Source: Glycomyces sp. L485
Lineage (GTDB): Bacteria; Actinomycetota; Actinomycetes; Mycobacteriales; Micromonosporaceae
DNA: 64,000 nt
Direction: 5' to 3'
Assembly: GCF_022548875.1 (NCBI RefSeq)
Contig: NZ_JAKZEW010000008.1
Span: 1-64,000 of the forward strand
Shown piece after piece: positions 24,331-33,189 of the stretch. Numbering within the stretch: the first letter of the stretch is position 1; every line of letters begins with the position of its first letter. Under the pieces are notes generated by a model. It saw only the letters and a program-made list of their open reading frames with translations, searched no databases and was not told the origin of the DNA. The position numbers and the translations under genes are program-made.

Positions 24331-25698
24331 ATGCCCTCACGTCGAACAGTCCTCGCGACCGCGCTGACCTCGGCCGTCGCCGCCGCCATCCCGGCCGGAT
24401 CCGCTTTCGCGCAGACCAGCGGGGCCTACGCGATGGTGTACTTCAAAGAGTCGCCGAACGAGACCGACGACAGCTACGCGCTCCACCTCGCCGTCAGCAC
24501 CGACGGCCTGGAGTGGACACCGCTCAACCAGAACGACCCCGTCGCCGTCCCGACCGCGGGCACGCGGGGATTGCGCGACCCGTTCGTGCTTCGCAAGCAG
24601 GACGGCACCTTCACCGTGCTCGCCACCGATCTCAATGGACGCGTGTTCAACCTCGACAACGAGTACATCCACGTCTGGGACTCCCCCGACCTGACCACCT
24701 TCACCGGGTACCGGCGGGTGCATCTGCACGACATGCCGACGCACTCATGGGCGCCGACGGCATTCTGGGACCCCTCACGGGGCCGGTACGCCGTCGTCTA
24801 CTCGGCCTACAACGGCGTCCGGGACGTGCTCATGGTCAACTACACGACCGACTTCGTCGACATGGGCTCTCCGCAGGTCTTCTTCGACCCCGGCTTCAAC
24901 GTCCTCGACGGTGACGTGCTCGTCCACGGCGGCGTCTTCTACCTGGCGTACAAGAACCTCGCCGACAACGACCTCTACGTCTCCCGATCGGCCACGGGAG
25001 CGCCCAACAGCTTCACGACCCTGACCGACGGCCTCCGCCAGGGCGACGCGATCGAAGCGCCGATCCTCGTCGAGTCCCACGCGGGCAACGCCTTCTGGCT
25101 GTGGGGCGACTCGTTCGTCCCGGACAACGCGGTGTTCTACGCCTGGCGGTCGACCGACATCGACGGCGACTCCTGGTCGGCGCTCGGCCAGCGCGAATAC
25201 ACGCCGCCGATGAGCGCCAAGCACGCGAGCATCGTCCCGATCAGCGCGGCCGAGCGTGACGCGCTCATCGACCACTGGGGCGCGCCGCTGTGGAACCGGC
25301 TCAAGTCGTACAACTTCCCGGGCCGCTATGTGCGCCATGCGGACGGACTGGCGAGGATCGACCCGTTCCCGATGGAGCCGCCGGCCGGCCAGCAGTGGCG
25401 ACTGGTGCCGGGGCTCGCCGATCCCGCCGGGGTGTCGTTCGAGTCGGTCGATGAACCGGGCCGTTACCTGCGGCATTCGGGCTACGTCCTGCGGCTCGAC
25501 GGGGACGACGGGACGGCGCTGTTCTCGGAGGACGCGACGTTCCATCGCACCGCGGGCCTGGCCGATGCCTCCTGGTCGTCGTTCCGGTCGCACAACTTCC
25601 CCGACCGGCACATCCGCCACTCGGACTATGCGCTGCGCATCGACCCGATCGGCGATGCGACCGGCCGCGCCGACGCCACCTTCCGCGTCACCGCTTAG
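24331..25698 (+). CDS. Secreted GH43 arabinofuranosidase with CBM42
   Basis: This 455-residue protein has a signal peptide (about 1-28, twin arginine at 4-5, ending SAFA). A GH43 five-bladed propeller follows (about 30-310), with likely catalytic Asp in LRDPF (83) and Glu in IEAPIL (242). The C-terminal AbfB/CBM42 module (about 315-455) has repeats such as SYNFPGRYVRHADG, DEPGRYLRHSGYVLRLD and SHNFPDRHIRHSDY, which bind arabinofuranose. The layout matches the exo-alpha-1,5-L-arabinofuranosidase of Streptomyces avermitilis (GH43_26 with CBM42). It would debranch arabinan and arabinogalactan outside the cell. Confidence 0.9.
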   Translation: MPSRRTVLATALTSAVAAAIPAGSAFAQTSGAYAMVYFKESPNETDDSYALHLAVSTDGLEWTPLNQNDPVAVPTAGTRGLRDPFVLRKQDGTFTVLATDLNGRVFNLDNEYIHVWDSPDLTTFTGYRRVHLHDMPTHSWAPTAFWDPSRGRYAVVYSAYNGVRDVLMVNYTTDFVDMGSPQVFFDPGFNVLDGDVLVHGGVFYLAYKNLADNDLYVSRSATGAPNSFTTLTDGLRQGDAIEAPILVESHAGNAFWLWGDSFVPDNAVFYAWRSTDIDGDSWSALGQREYTPPMSAKHASIVPISAAERDALIDHWGAPLWNRLKSYNFPGRYVRHADGLARIDPFPMEPPAGQQWRLVPGLADPAGVSFESVDEPGRYLRHSGYVLRLDGDDGTALFSEDATFHRTAGLADASWSSFRSHNFPDRHIRHSDYALRIDPIGDATGRADATFRVTA

Positions 25699-25716
25699 CG
25701 ATCGGGTCCGACAAGA

Positions 25717-25800
25717 GTGTCGAGTCGGTCAATGAACCGGGCCGTTGCCTGCGGCACTCGGACTACGTCTTGCGACTCGACGGAGACGACGGGACCTCCA
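25717..25800 (+). pseudogene. Fragmentary duplicate of a CBM42 repeat
   Basis: These 84 nt repeat 25432-25518 of the preceding gene at roughly 87% identity, with a 4-nt deletion near the start. The copy reads ESVNEPGRCLRHSDYVLRLD in one frame. It starts 18 nt after the stop of the intact gene. It is a remnant of a tandem duplicate or a second CBM42 gene. Confidence 0.75.
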
Positions 25801-25900
25801 CCGAAGTCGTCCACTGACCCAGGGCGAACCTGCCCTGAGCTCGACGCTCACCCGTCGGACGGGGAATGGCGCTGGGCAGGACGCGACGGGGCCGAATAGA

Positions 25901-25936
25901 GAACGCCCCATCCTCGCTACTCGGATGGGGGCGTTC
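25901..25936. terminator. Bidirectional terminator between convergent GH43 and GH30
   Basis: GAACGCCCCATCC (25901-25913) pairs with GGATGGGGGCGTTC (25923-25936), one G bulged, around a 9-nt loop. It lies between two convergent genes, 25 nt from the GH30 stop. Confidence 0.85.
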
Positions 25937-25961
25937 TTCGGGAGCGGGTTTCGCTCGAGGT

Positions 25962-28397
25962 CTAAGCCGCGTTCCGCGCCCACTGCTGGTTCTGGCCGCC
26001 GTTGCAGTCGTACTGGATCAGTCGGGTACCGTCCTCGGCGGAGCTGCTCGGCACGTCCAGGCACCTGCCCGAATGGCGCGCGATCAGGCTCACATGGCCG
26101 GAGCCGGCGTCCTGGACCTCCCACTGCTGACTTTCACCGCCGTCGCAGGACTCCTGGACGGCCCTGGCGCCGTTGGCCGTCGAGGAATCCTCCACAGCGA
26201 GGCACTTGTCCGAGTGCTGGGCGACGATCTGGAAATAACCGTTGCCGAGGTCCTGGAACTGCCAGGTCTGGTTGGATCCGCCGTTGCAGCCGTACTGAGC
26301 GATCTCGGCGCCTTCGGCGGTGGACTCGCTGATCACGTCGGCGCACTTGCTGGAATGCCTGGCGGTGAGCGTCACCGGACCGGTCCCGGTGCCGCCGCCC
26401 TCCTGCTCGGTGACCGTCCAGCGCTGGTTGGTCCCGGAGGTGGGGGTGTAGGTCTCGACCGGGGACCCGTCGGCGGTCTCGTTGCCCCACACGTCGAGCA
26501 GGCGGCCGGTGGCGGCGTTGACGAAGGTGTAGGTCCCGTCGCCGGTGGTCGACATGACCCACTGCGCGGCGGTGCTCGGGGTACCTGAACCTGCTTCGAG
26601 GACCGCGTTGCTGCCGCTGGCGGCGAGGCGCTGGCCGGTGGCGGCGTTGGTGATCGAGTACCGCTCGCGGTGAGTGTCGCCGCTCGTCAGCTTCTCAATG
26701 GACCACAGCTGCTCGTCGGTGTCGCTGTCGGTCCGCAGGACCACGCCGTCTCCGTCAGGGGCCAGCGAGCGGTCGCTCTGGACGCCGTCGATGCGGTAGA
26801 GCCCACCGGGCTGGATGAGCGCGGCGTCGGAGGCCACGCCGGAGACGCCGTCGACCACGAAGGTCGTGACCGACTTGGCCGGGACGGACAAGGTCGCGGT
26901 CGTGCCGTCGACGGCGACGGGGCTTCCTTGGACGAGGTAGCCCTCACCGCTGGTCGTGACCGGAGTGACCGACGCACCGGAGGCGATGGCACCGAACTTC
27001 GACAGGTCGAGGGTGATGGTGCGGCTCGAGGTGCTGCGGTTGACATGAACCAGGGTCGCAGCGGTGCCGGAGGACTTGATGGCGGCGGTCGTGTCGACGT
27101 CGTCGACGCCGATGAAGGTGTCGCCCGGCTCGATGTAGTGGGTGAAGTTGCGGATCGTCTGGTACTTGGTGTTGGTCTGGATCGGGCAGGTCTCGAGGGT
27201 GTCCGAGGCGTCGCAGTCGAACGGGATGTGGATGCTGCCCCAGTTCCCGCCGCCTTCCTGCTGCGGTATGGAATCCTCGATCGGCTGCCAGAACACCCAT
27301 GCCGACGGCTCGAGCTCCCGCATGTCGTCGACGATGCGGTCGGCGATGCCCAGGCCTGTCTCCATCGTCTCGTAGTCGGTCCCGTTGTTGAAGCTGCCCT
27401 CGACCTCGCTCATCCACAGGGGCTTGTCGTCACCCTTGGCGAGGTCGCGCACGCTGGTGCGCTGACCGGTGCCGTAGGTGTGGACGTTGAGCTGCTGAAC
27501 CGCGTCCCGCGCGGACTGGGAGTAGTCGTTCCAGTTGGTGGTGAACCGGCCGGGGTTGGTCTCGTCCATTGCGGAGATGACCGCGTCGGTGCCCGCGCCG
27601 TTCAGCGCCTGCTGGAGGGCGAGGATGACCTGCTGCTGCGAGGCGGGACCGGCGTGGGCGCCTTCTTGGCGGCCGCCGGTGGGCTGGACTCCGTCAGGGC
27701 CGAGGGTGGTGCCCCAGTATGACGTGTTCGGCTCGTTGAGCGGGTTGACGGTGTCGAAGGTGATGCCGTGGCGGGTCTCGAGCTCCTCCATGACGCGGAC
27801 CAGGTAGGTCGCGAAGTCGTCGACGGTGTCCGGCCGAATCTGGTCGTCGCTGGAGTCGAATCCGCCGGAGGCGTAGCCGGAGACTGTCTGGAAGTACGGC
27901 GGGGAGTTCGAGAAGGCCTCCCAATGGGTGACGTCGTCCTTGATCTGGTCGATCCACCAGCGCTGGTTCGGATCGGCGTCCCAGTCCCAATGGGACGCGT
28001 TGTTCGGGTCCCACCAGTCCTTGTCCTCGTGGGTGGTTCCGGGCGGTGCGGCCCAGAAGCCGTCCATGTCGGCCCCGTCCTTCATGTAGGACGAGTCGAT
28101 GTTGGGCGCGTTCTCGCCGGCGATGTTGTAGCGGGCGATGTTGAGGTTCAGACCCTGCTCGCCGAAGACCATGTCCACCAGTTGGTTGCGGATCTCGTCG
28201 GGGTAGCCGCCGGTGGCGTTGGACATCCAGACCAGACTGGTGCCCCAGCCTTCGAACGTCTCGTGTTGGTAGGAGGGGTCCGGGGTCACGGTCACGGCCG
28301 TCTGGGCGGTGGCCGGTGCGGCTGGTATCGAGGCGATGGCGGCACCGACGGCGAGTGCGACCGCACCCGCCAGAGGACGGAAGATTCTTCGGGGCAT
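25962..28397 (-). CDS. Secreted GH30 glycosidase with ricin-type lectin domains
   Basis: This 811-residue protein has a signal peptide (about 1-31) and a GH30 catalytic barrel with side sheet (about 35-520). Acid/base E222 is in NPLNEPN and nucleophile E331 is in LWMSEVEGSF. Two CBM13 regions follow: a diverged one (about 545-690) and a classic three-repeat trefoil (about 695-811) with HSSKCADV, HSDKCLAV and HSGRCLDV, each ending in a QxW. The N-terminal FEGWGTSLVWMSNATGGYP resembles endo-beta-1,6-galactanases of subfamily 5. That target, the side chains of type II arabinogalactan, fits the neighbours but is inference. Confidence 0.88.
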   Translation of the reverse strand: MPRRIFRPLAGAVALAVGAAIASIPAAPATAQTAVTVTPDPSYQHETFEGWGTSLVWMSNATGGYPDEIRNQLVDMVFGEQGLNLNIARYNIAGENAPNIDSSYMKDGADMDGFWAAPPGTTHEDKDWWDPNNASHWDWDADPNQRWWIDQIKDDVTHWEAFSNSPPYFQTVSGYASGGFDSSDDQIRPDTVDDFATYLVRVMEELETRHGITFDTVNPLNEPNTSYWGTTLGPDGVQPTGGRQEGAHAGPASQQQVILALQQALNGAGTDAVISAMDETNPGRFTTNWNDYSQSARDAVQQLNVHTYGTGQRTSVRDLAKGDDKPLWMSEVEGSFNNGTDYETMETGLGIADRIVDDMRELEPSAWVFWQPIEDSIPQQEGGGNWGSIHIPFDCDASDTLETCPIQTNTKYQTIRNFTHYIEPGDTFIGVDDVDTTAAIKSSGTAATLVHVNRSTSSRTITLDLSKFGAIASGASVTPVTTSGEGYLVQGSPVAVDGTTATLSVPAKSVTTFVVDGVSGVASDAALIQPGGLYRIDGVQSDRSLAPDGDGVVLRTDSDTDEQLWSIEKLTSGDTHRERYSITNAATGQRLAASGSNAVLEAGSGTPSTAAQWVMSTTGDGTYTFVNAATGRLLDVWGNETADGSPVETYTPTSGTNQRWTVTEQEGGGTGTGPVTLTARHSSKCADVISESTAEGAEIAQYGCNGGSNQTWQFQDLGNGYFQIVAQHSDKCLAVEDSSTANGARAVQESCDGGESQQWEVQDAGSGHVSLIARHSGRCLDVPSSSAEDGTRLIQYDCNGGQNQQWARNAA

Positions 28398-28438
28398 GGG
28401 CTACTCCAGGGGAAACGGTTGCCAGGGACGCGTTCCCC

Positions 28439-28468
28439 AGCCTAACTACAACCCATAGAAAAAGTCAA
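28439..28468 (-). promoter_or_regulatory. Promoter of the GH30 gene
   Basis: On the minus strand TTGACT (28463-28468), 18 nt, then TAGGCT (28439-28444). From the -35 box it reads TTGACTTTTTCTATGGGTTG, against TTGACTTTTTCGATGAATTG at 24194. Box sequences and spacing are the same as at the GH43-CBM42 promoter. Confidence 0.6.
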
Positions 28469-28514
28469 CATCCTCGATGTTCGCGACTGCCCGAGATCAT
28501 CGGTCGCGCGGCCA

Positions 28515-29555
28515 TCAAGCCCCACTCGACGGTCCGATGCCTCGGGCACCGTCGTGCGTCCGGGCTTCGAGCATTCCCGCGAGGGCCGCTGCGGTACGGG
28601 CCACGGATCGGTCGTCGTCGTGGGCCAGCCGCTGTAGAACACCCAGTGCGACGGCGGCCGGCATCTCGGCGAGTGCCTGGACCAATCGCATCCGCACCGC
28701 GGAGCTCCCGTGGGATGCGGCAAGTTCGTCGACCAGCGCGCTTCTGATTCGGCCCGCCCTTTCCGGGTCCCGTGCCAACGTCCCCAGGACCTCGGCCGCC
28801 TCGACGTCGTTCGCGCCCTCCACCACCATGTCGACGAGTATCGGCACCGCTTCGGACCTCCCGCCCGCCCCCAACGTCAGAGCGGCGTGCCTGCGGACCG
28901 TCGTGTCCGGGTCCTCGAGAGCGTCGACGAGCACCGCTGCCGCCTCGTCACCGGGGATCTCGGTGAGCGCCAGCACCGCGCGTCGCCTAACCTCGACGTT
29001 CTCCGATCCCAGGCCCGGTGCCAGGCTCGCCACGACGTCGTGGTCCGCCCTTGCGAGTGCCCACCGCAGGGCCCCTGCGACGTTCGGATCGGATTCGGCC
29101 AGAATCGCCTCGGCCAGCACCTGGGCCGGCGCATCCGCCGCCGGGGCCAGCACGGCCTGCTGTCGCCGCGCGGCGTTCGGCGAGCCGAGCCCGTGCAGGA
29201 GTTCGACGATGCTCAGGACGTCCTCCCAGCCGGAGGGGTCCGACGAGTCGACCGCGCGGAGCCGCCCCAGCAGCTCCTGCTCCCGGCTCAGTCGCCCTTC
29301 GGCCTCTCGGATGAGATCGCCGATGAGCGCGGACGGCGTGAAGCCGGGATCCTGGAGAACGCGTCCGATCTGACGCAGCGACATGCCCAGAGTTCGCAGG
29401 CTCTCCACGTGGAAGATCCGCCGGATGTCCTCGTCGGCGTATTCGCGGTAGCCGCCCACCGTACGGCCGGTCGGCCGCACCAGTCCGAGGGCGTCGTAGT
29501 GTCTGAGCATCCTGGCGCTCACGCCCGATCGGCGCGCCACCTCACCGATCAGCAC
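28515..29555 (-). CDS. MerR-family regulator fused to HEAT repeats
   Basis: This 346-residue protein begins with a MerR winged helix (MLIGEVARRSGVSARMLRHY, DALGLVRPTGRTVGGYREY) and a short coiled helix (about 75-115). About five HEAT-type helical repeats (about 130-335) follow, such as SENVEVRRRAVLALTEIPG and DPDTTVRRHAALTLGAGG. The HEAT part replaces the small-molecule domain of ordinary MerR proteins and suggests protein-protein signalling. It overlaps the next HEAT gene by 7 nt. The target is probably its own promoter at 30247-30277. Confidence 0.88.
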   Translation of the reverse strand: MLIGEVARRSGVSARMLRHYDALGLVRPTGRTVGGYREYADEDIRRIFHVESLRTLGMSLRQIGRVLQDPGFTPSALIGDLIREAEGRLSREQELLGRLRAVDSSDPSGWEDVLSIVELLHGLGSPNAARRQQAVLAPAADAPAQVLAEAILAESDPNVAGALRWALARADHDVVASLAPGLGSENVEVRRRAVLALTEIPGDEAAAVLVDALEDPDTTVRRHAALTLGAGGRSEAVPILVDMVVEGANDVEAAEVLGTLARDPERAGRIRSALVDELAASHGSSAVRMRLVQALAEMPAAVALGVLQRLAHDDDRSVARTAAALAGMLEARTHDGARGIGPSSGA

Positions 29556-30235
29556 GCTGTTCCGGTCTCCCGTTCCCCGCCGAGCGCGACGATCCGTTTC
29601 GCCTCGTCGACGGCGAGCTCGAAACCGGCGTCCGGGTCGCGCAGGAGCCGCACCGTGGCGATCGCATGCGCGCAGACCTTGGCGTCATCGCTTCCCATCG
29701 CCGTCCGAAGCATCGGCTCGACCTCCTCTCCGAGCGTGACGAGGGCGCGGCTGAGACTGAGCTGCACCTCCCGATCTCCGCGACCGAGCTGCAAGGCAAG
29801 TTCCTCGGCCAAGTCCTGCTCTTGCCCCTCAGGCACGAGGACGACGGCGGCACGCCATGCGCTCCGGGCGACCTCGTCGTCGGAGTCGCGCAGCAGGGAC
29901 CTGGTGATCGCGGGCCATGCTCTCGCGTCCCCGATCTTGGACAGTGTATGCAACGCCTGGCTCCGGGCTTGAGCGCGCTCCGAGCGCAGCTGGGTGCGCA
30001 GTCTCGGCACAGTGGAGTCCGATGGGAGACGGGTCAACGCCCATGTGAGCATGTCGCGCACGTAGAAGTCGGGCTCGATCGCGCACCGCGCCACGAGGGC
30101 GTCGACCAGAGCGGGATCGGGGCGGGTGCCGACCGCGAGCGCGGCCTTGAGCCGCGTCGACGAGTCGCCGTCTGCCAAAGCGTCGATCAGATGCGTATCC
30201 AGTGGATCCGTGCGTGGCGAGTTGATGTGGACCAC
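29549..30235 (-). CDS. HEAT-repeat protein, partner of the MerR-HEAT regulator
   Basis: This 228-residue, soluble, all-helical protein consists of HEAT repeats, for example DPALVDALVARCAIEPDFYV and KIGDARAWPAITRSLLRDS. The upstream-most GTG is at 30244, but the MerR-type promoter would start transcription near 30240. GTG at 30235, read almost leaderless, is therefore preferred. Its overlap with the MerR-HEAT gene and shared fold suggest the two proteins interact. No enzyme motif is seen. Confidence 0.75.
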   Translation of the reverse strand: MVHINSPRTDPLDTHLIDALADGDSSTRLKAALAVGTRPDPALVDALVARCAIEPDFYVRDMLTWALTRLPSDSTVPRLRTQLRSERAQARSQALHTLSKIGDARAWPAITRSLLRDSDDEVARSAWRAAVVLVPEGQEQDLAEELALQLGRGDREVQLSLSRALVTLGEEVEPMLRTAMGSDDAKVCAHAIATVRLLRDPDAGFELAVDEAKRIVALGGERETGTAC

Positions 30236-30246
30236 CTCCGGCACCC

Positions 30247-30277
30247 AGTCAAGACCTTGTCACAGTGTCAATGTCAA
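30247..30277 (-). promoter_or_regulatory. MerR-type promoter and operator
   Basis: On the minus strand TTGACA (30272-30277) is followed after 19 nt by TTGACT (30247-30252), the over-long spacer typical of MerR-controlled promoters. The spacer carries an inverted repeat, GACCTTGTCAC and GTGTCAATGTC around one base (30253-30275, 9 of 11 pairs matching). This is the expected site for the MerR-HEAT protein, implying autoregulation. The -10 box is weak. Confidence 0.6.
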
Positions 30278-30464
30278 GCGTGCGGGCGAAATCGATCGGC
30301 AACTCGATGAGTTCGATCTGTCCCATATGGCGGGGCGTCCACCCTGCCACGCGCGACCTCGAAATACCACGCCCGATCCAACGGCATCGACCGCCGAACC
30401 TACGCGGGTTGCGAGCGGTTGCGACAATCGGAGCCCTGCAACCCCACTCGCCTCGAGGAGCCCC

Positions 30465-31178
30465 ATGACGCGATCCTCCGACGTCCGCGAATTCGAGGTC
30501 GCCGTGGCCGATCGGCTGCGCACCCGCGACCTGGTCCTGTTCGCCATCGCCGTCGCGGCGCTGGTGGCGGCGCCATGGATGATGATCGGCGCGGGCTCCG
30601 ATCCGGTCTCCTACCGGGACGCCAGCGGGTTCGAGAAGGAGACGCCGGCGTGGATGGGGGTGCCGATCCTCCTCGCGCCGCTGCTGGGCTGGTCGGGGAT
30701 CAAGGCCTACCACCTGTTGCGGCGGCCGGCGGCGGCGATAGTCGGACCGGACGGCATTCGCCTGTACCCCGAGGGCCTTCACGGGCTGTACATGCGGATG
30801 ACCGTGCCCGTCGTCGACCTTCCCTGGGGAGAGGTGGAGCAGGTGGTGCTGTGGCGGCTGAGGCGGAAGCTGCTGTGGCTGTTCCCGGCCTGGGAGTCAC
30901 ACGTGGGGGTCGAGAAGACGACCGAATGGTACGAAGTCTCGCAGAGGGAACCCACTGAGCGCCAACGGCAGAGCCGGGAGGTGCGGCCAAACGGTTCGCC
31001 GGTGCGCCTGGGTTCCATGTTGAAATCGCGCAGTGTCCGCCTCTCACCGCGAGCGGCGGTCCAGATCGCGGAGGCCGCAGCCCGTTTTGCGCCGAGAGTC
31101 AAAGTCGTCGACGAGCGCTACCACGGACGATCCGAACTGATCGAACCGAATCCGTCCCGGTCGACTACCGTCGACTAG
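30465..31178 (+). CDS. Membrane protein of unknown function
   Basis: This 237-residue protein has two membrane segments (about 22-42 and 67-85) near the N-terminus. A soluble C-terminal part carries a PH-like or YcxB-like pattern (GPDGIRLYPEGLHGLYMRM, then VDLPWGEVEQVVLW). The ATG at 30465 has GAGGAG about five bases upstream; the longer frame starts inside the divergent promoter region. No family was firmly recognised. Confidence 0.7.
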   Translation: MTRSSDVREFEVAVADRLRTRDLVLFAIAVAALVAAPWMMIGAGSDPVSYRDASGFEKETPAWMGVPILLAPLLGWSGIKAYHLLRRPAAAIVGPDGIRLYPEGLHGLYMRMTVPVVDLPWGEVEQVVLWRLRRKLLWLFPAWESHVGVEKTTEWYEVSQREPTERQRQSREVRPNGSPVRLGSMLKSRSVRLSPRAAVQIAEAAARFAPRVKVVDERYHGRSELIEPNPSRSTTVD

Positions 31179-31213
31179 CCCGGACCGCAGCCGATACCGG
31201 TCGGCAGCGGGTG

Positions 31214-31260
31214 GGACACCTGGAGAGCCCGGTGCGCTGCAAGGCGCACGCCGGGTGTCC
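31214..31260 (+). terminator. Hairpin after the membrane-protein gene
   Basis: GGACACC (31214-31220) pairs with GGTGTCC (31254-31260), with inner pairs TGCGC/GCGCA and CCCGG/CCGGG. It begins 35 nt after the stop codon. A compound stem without a T-tract. Confidence 0.6.
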
Positions 31261-31340
31261 TCAGCGGCCGGTCTTCCCGGTCGGTCAGGGTTCTCGATGC
31301 CTGCGGGTGTGGCAAATCGTGGGTTCTCGTTGAGCAGTTG

Positions 31341-31407
31341 TTGTTTTTGTGGACGCACACGGCTATGCTGAACCGATCGTTATATCGATAAAAACTGATG
31401 TTTCGAT
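31341..31407 (+). promoter_or_regulatory. Promoter region of the acetylesterase gene
   Basis: TTGTTT (31341-31346) and TATGCT (31364-31369) are 17 nt apart. Downstream lies an AT-rich patch with ATCGTTATATCGAT and an imperfect dyad ATCGATAAA...TTTCGAT, a candidate operator. The rest of 31179-31509 holds only the hairpin at 31214 and a leader of about 135 nt. Confidence 0.45.
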
Positions 31408-31509
31408 GGAGTCGGTCCGGCCAGCCCGGCACGGTCGTGTCACCGCCTCCGCATTCCTGCCGCCTCGGCAGGGACAACTGGACATAACCCCAGCACGCAC
31501 GGAGCAAAC

Positions 31510-33024
31510 ATGCGAACCTCCCCGAACCGACGGCTGAAAGCGCTGTCGGCGATTGTCGCGGCCGCAGTAGCGGTCGTGTCCTTCTTCGTCCTCAACCCGT
31601 TCAGCGCCTCGGCCGCACCAGACACCGATGCCTGGTACATCATCGAGTCCCGGCACTCGGGCCTGGTATTCGACATCGAGGGCGCCTCGACGCAGACCGG
31701 CGCCGAGCTGGTCCAGTGGAACCGCACGGACGCGCAGAGCCAGCAGTTCCGGTTCATCGACTCAGGCGACGGCTATTACCGCATCCAGGCCCGGCACTCG
31801 GGCATGGTCCTCGACGTGTGGGAACGGAATCCCGACGACGGCGCCACGATCGCCCAGTACAACGACCAGAACGGCACCAACCAGCAATGGCAGGTGCAGG
31901 AGAGCGGCGGTTACGTCACCTTCGTCAACCGCTTCTCCGACAAGGCCCTCGACGTGTGGGCGAAATCCACCGAGCCCGGCGGCCGTATCAGCCAGTACAC
32001 GGCCAACGGCGGGGCCAACCAGCAGTTCGAGCTCATCCGCGTCGACGGCGGCGACCCGGGAGGCGGCGGTGGCGGCGAGATCGAGGGCTGCTCCGGCACC
32101 GCGCCCATCGTCTGCCGCTTCGACGTCGCCCCCGGCACCTACGACGTCACCGCCGTCCTCGGCGGCGACCAGGCGGGCTCGACCGTCGTCACCGCCGAGA
32201 CCAGGCGCACCATGCTCGGAGCGACGCAGACCGCCGCCGGGGAGCTGGTGACGGAGAGCTTCACCGTCAACGTGCGCAACCCCGAGGGCCAGCCGACCGG
32301 ATCCACCGGCAGTCCAGGACTCGACCTGTACTTCGGCGGGCAGGCGCCGCGGCTGAGCGATCTCACCGTCACTCCCAGCGGGCAGCGGCAGCTCTTCCTC
32401 GCCGGTGACTCCACCGTCTGCGACCAGTCCACGCGTCCGTACACCGGCTGGGGGCAGGAACTGCCGCAGTTCTTCAACCAGGGCCTGTCGGTCGCGAACT
32501 ACGCCGACTCCGGAGAGAGCTCGGGGTCCTTCCTGGCCAACTCGCGGCTCTTCCCGACCATGCGCCCGCTCATCGGAGACGGGGACGTGGTGCTCATCCA
32601 GTTCGGGCACAACGACAAGCAGACGAGCGCCGCGGACTTCCGCGCCAACCTCACCAGGATGATCGCCGACGTGCGGAACCAGGACGGCACTCCCGTTCTG
32701 GTCACACCGATCGTCCGTCGCTGGTTCAACTCCGACGGCACGCTCAACAACGGCACCGCCCTGCACGTCAACGGGGTCGGCGCCGACCTGCCCGCCGAGA
32801 TGCGCCAGTTGGCGCAGCAGCAAGGCGTGGGGCTGATCGACCTGACCGCGCTCACCAAGCAGCGGGTGGAGGAACTCGGCCCGGAGGGATCCAAGTCCCT
32901 GTTCCTCACCAACGAGGCGGGCGACAACACGCACACCTCGGAGCACGGAGCGACGGAGTTCGCGCAGATGGTGCTCGACGACCTGCGAACTCAGGGAATG
33001 CTTCCCGCCGACCTGTTCCGCTGA
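31510..33024 (+). CDS. Secreted CE12-like acetylesterase with N-terminal CBM13
   Basis: This 504-residue protein has a signal peptide (about 1-36, SASA), a ricin-type trefoil (about 40-178) and a glycine-rich linker (180-190). A small beta-domain and an SGNH hydrolase domain (about 293-504) follow. Catalytic residues are S301 (AGDST), N368 (FGHND) and D472/H475 (DNTHTSEHG). The architecture matches rhamnogalacturonan acetylesterases, which deacetylate pectin backbones. It sits next to pectin and arabinogalactan enzymes. The start is inferred from the signal peptide, with GGAG a few bases upstream. Confidence 0.9.
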   Translation: MRTSPNRRLKALSAIVAAAVAVVSFFVLNPFSASAAPDTDAWYIIESRHSGLVFDIEGASTQTGAELVQWNRTDAQSQQFRFIDSGDGYYRIQARHSGMVLDVWERNPDDGATIAQYNDQNGTNQQWQVQESGGYVTFVNRFSDKALDVWAKSTEPGGRISQYTANGGANQQFELIRVDGGDPGGGGGGEIEGCSGTAPIVCRFDVAPGTYDVTAVLGGDQAGSTVVTAETRRTMLGATQTAAGELVTESFTVNVRNPEGQPTGSTGSPGLDLYFGGQAPRLSDLTVTPSGQRQLFLAGDSTVCDQSTRPYTGWGQELPQFFNQGLSVANYADSGESSGSFLANSRLFPTMRPLIGDGDVVLIQFGHNDKQTSAADFRANLTRMIADVRNQDGTPVLVTPIVRRWFNSDGTLNNGTALHVNGVGADLPAEMRQLAQQQGVGLIDLTALTKQRVEELGPEGSKSLFLTNEAGDNTHTSEHGATEFAQMVLDDLRTQGMLPADLFR

Positions 33025-33039
33025 TCGCCGGGGCCACGC

Positions 33040-33189
33040 CGCACCAGACGAACCCGCAACCCGACACTGATGCACGACATGCAGTACCGGATCGCGATCG
33101 CCTGGCAGAGCACCGGTTACAACCGGCCGCGCTTCTCCATTGGAAGCGGCGTCACCGCCTATTCCAGGCCGGACATCCACACCTCATAG
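33040..33189 (+). pseudogene. C-terminal remnant of a PL11 rhamnogalacturonan lyase
   Basis: In the frame of 33070 the sequence reads NPTLMHDMQYRIAIAWQSTG, then YNRPRFSIGSGV, and ends with TAG at 33187. Rhamnogalacturonan lyases of family PL11 end with a very similar TLMHDPQYRVAIAWQNTAYNQPPH...FLG segment. Only this last 45 or so residues remain, directly after the acetylesterase stop codon. It has no start and no catalytic part, so it is a deletion remnant. Confidence 0.75.
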
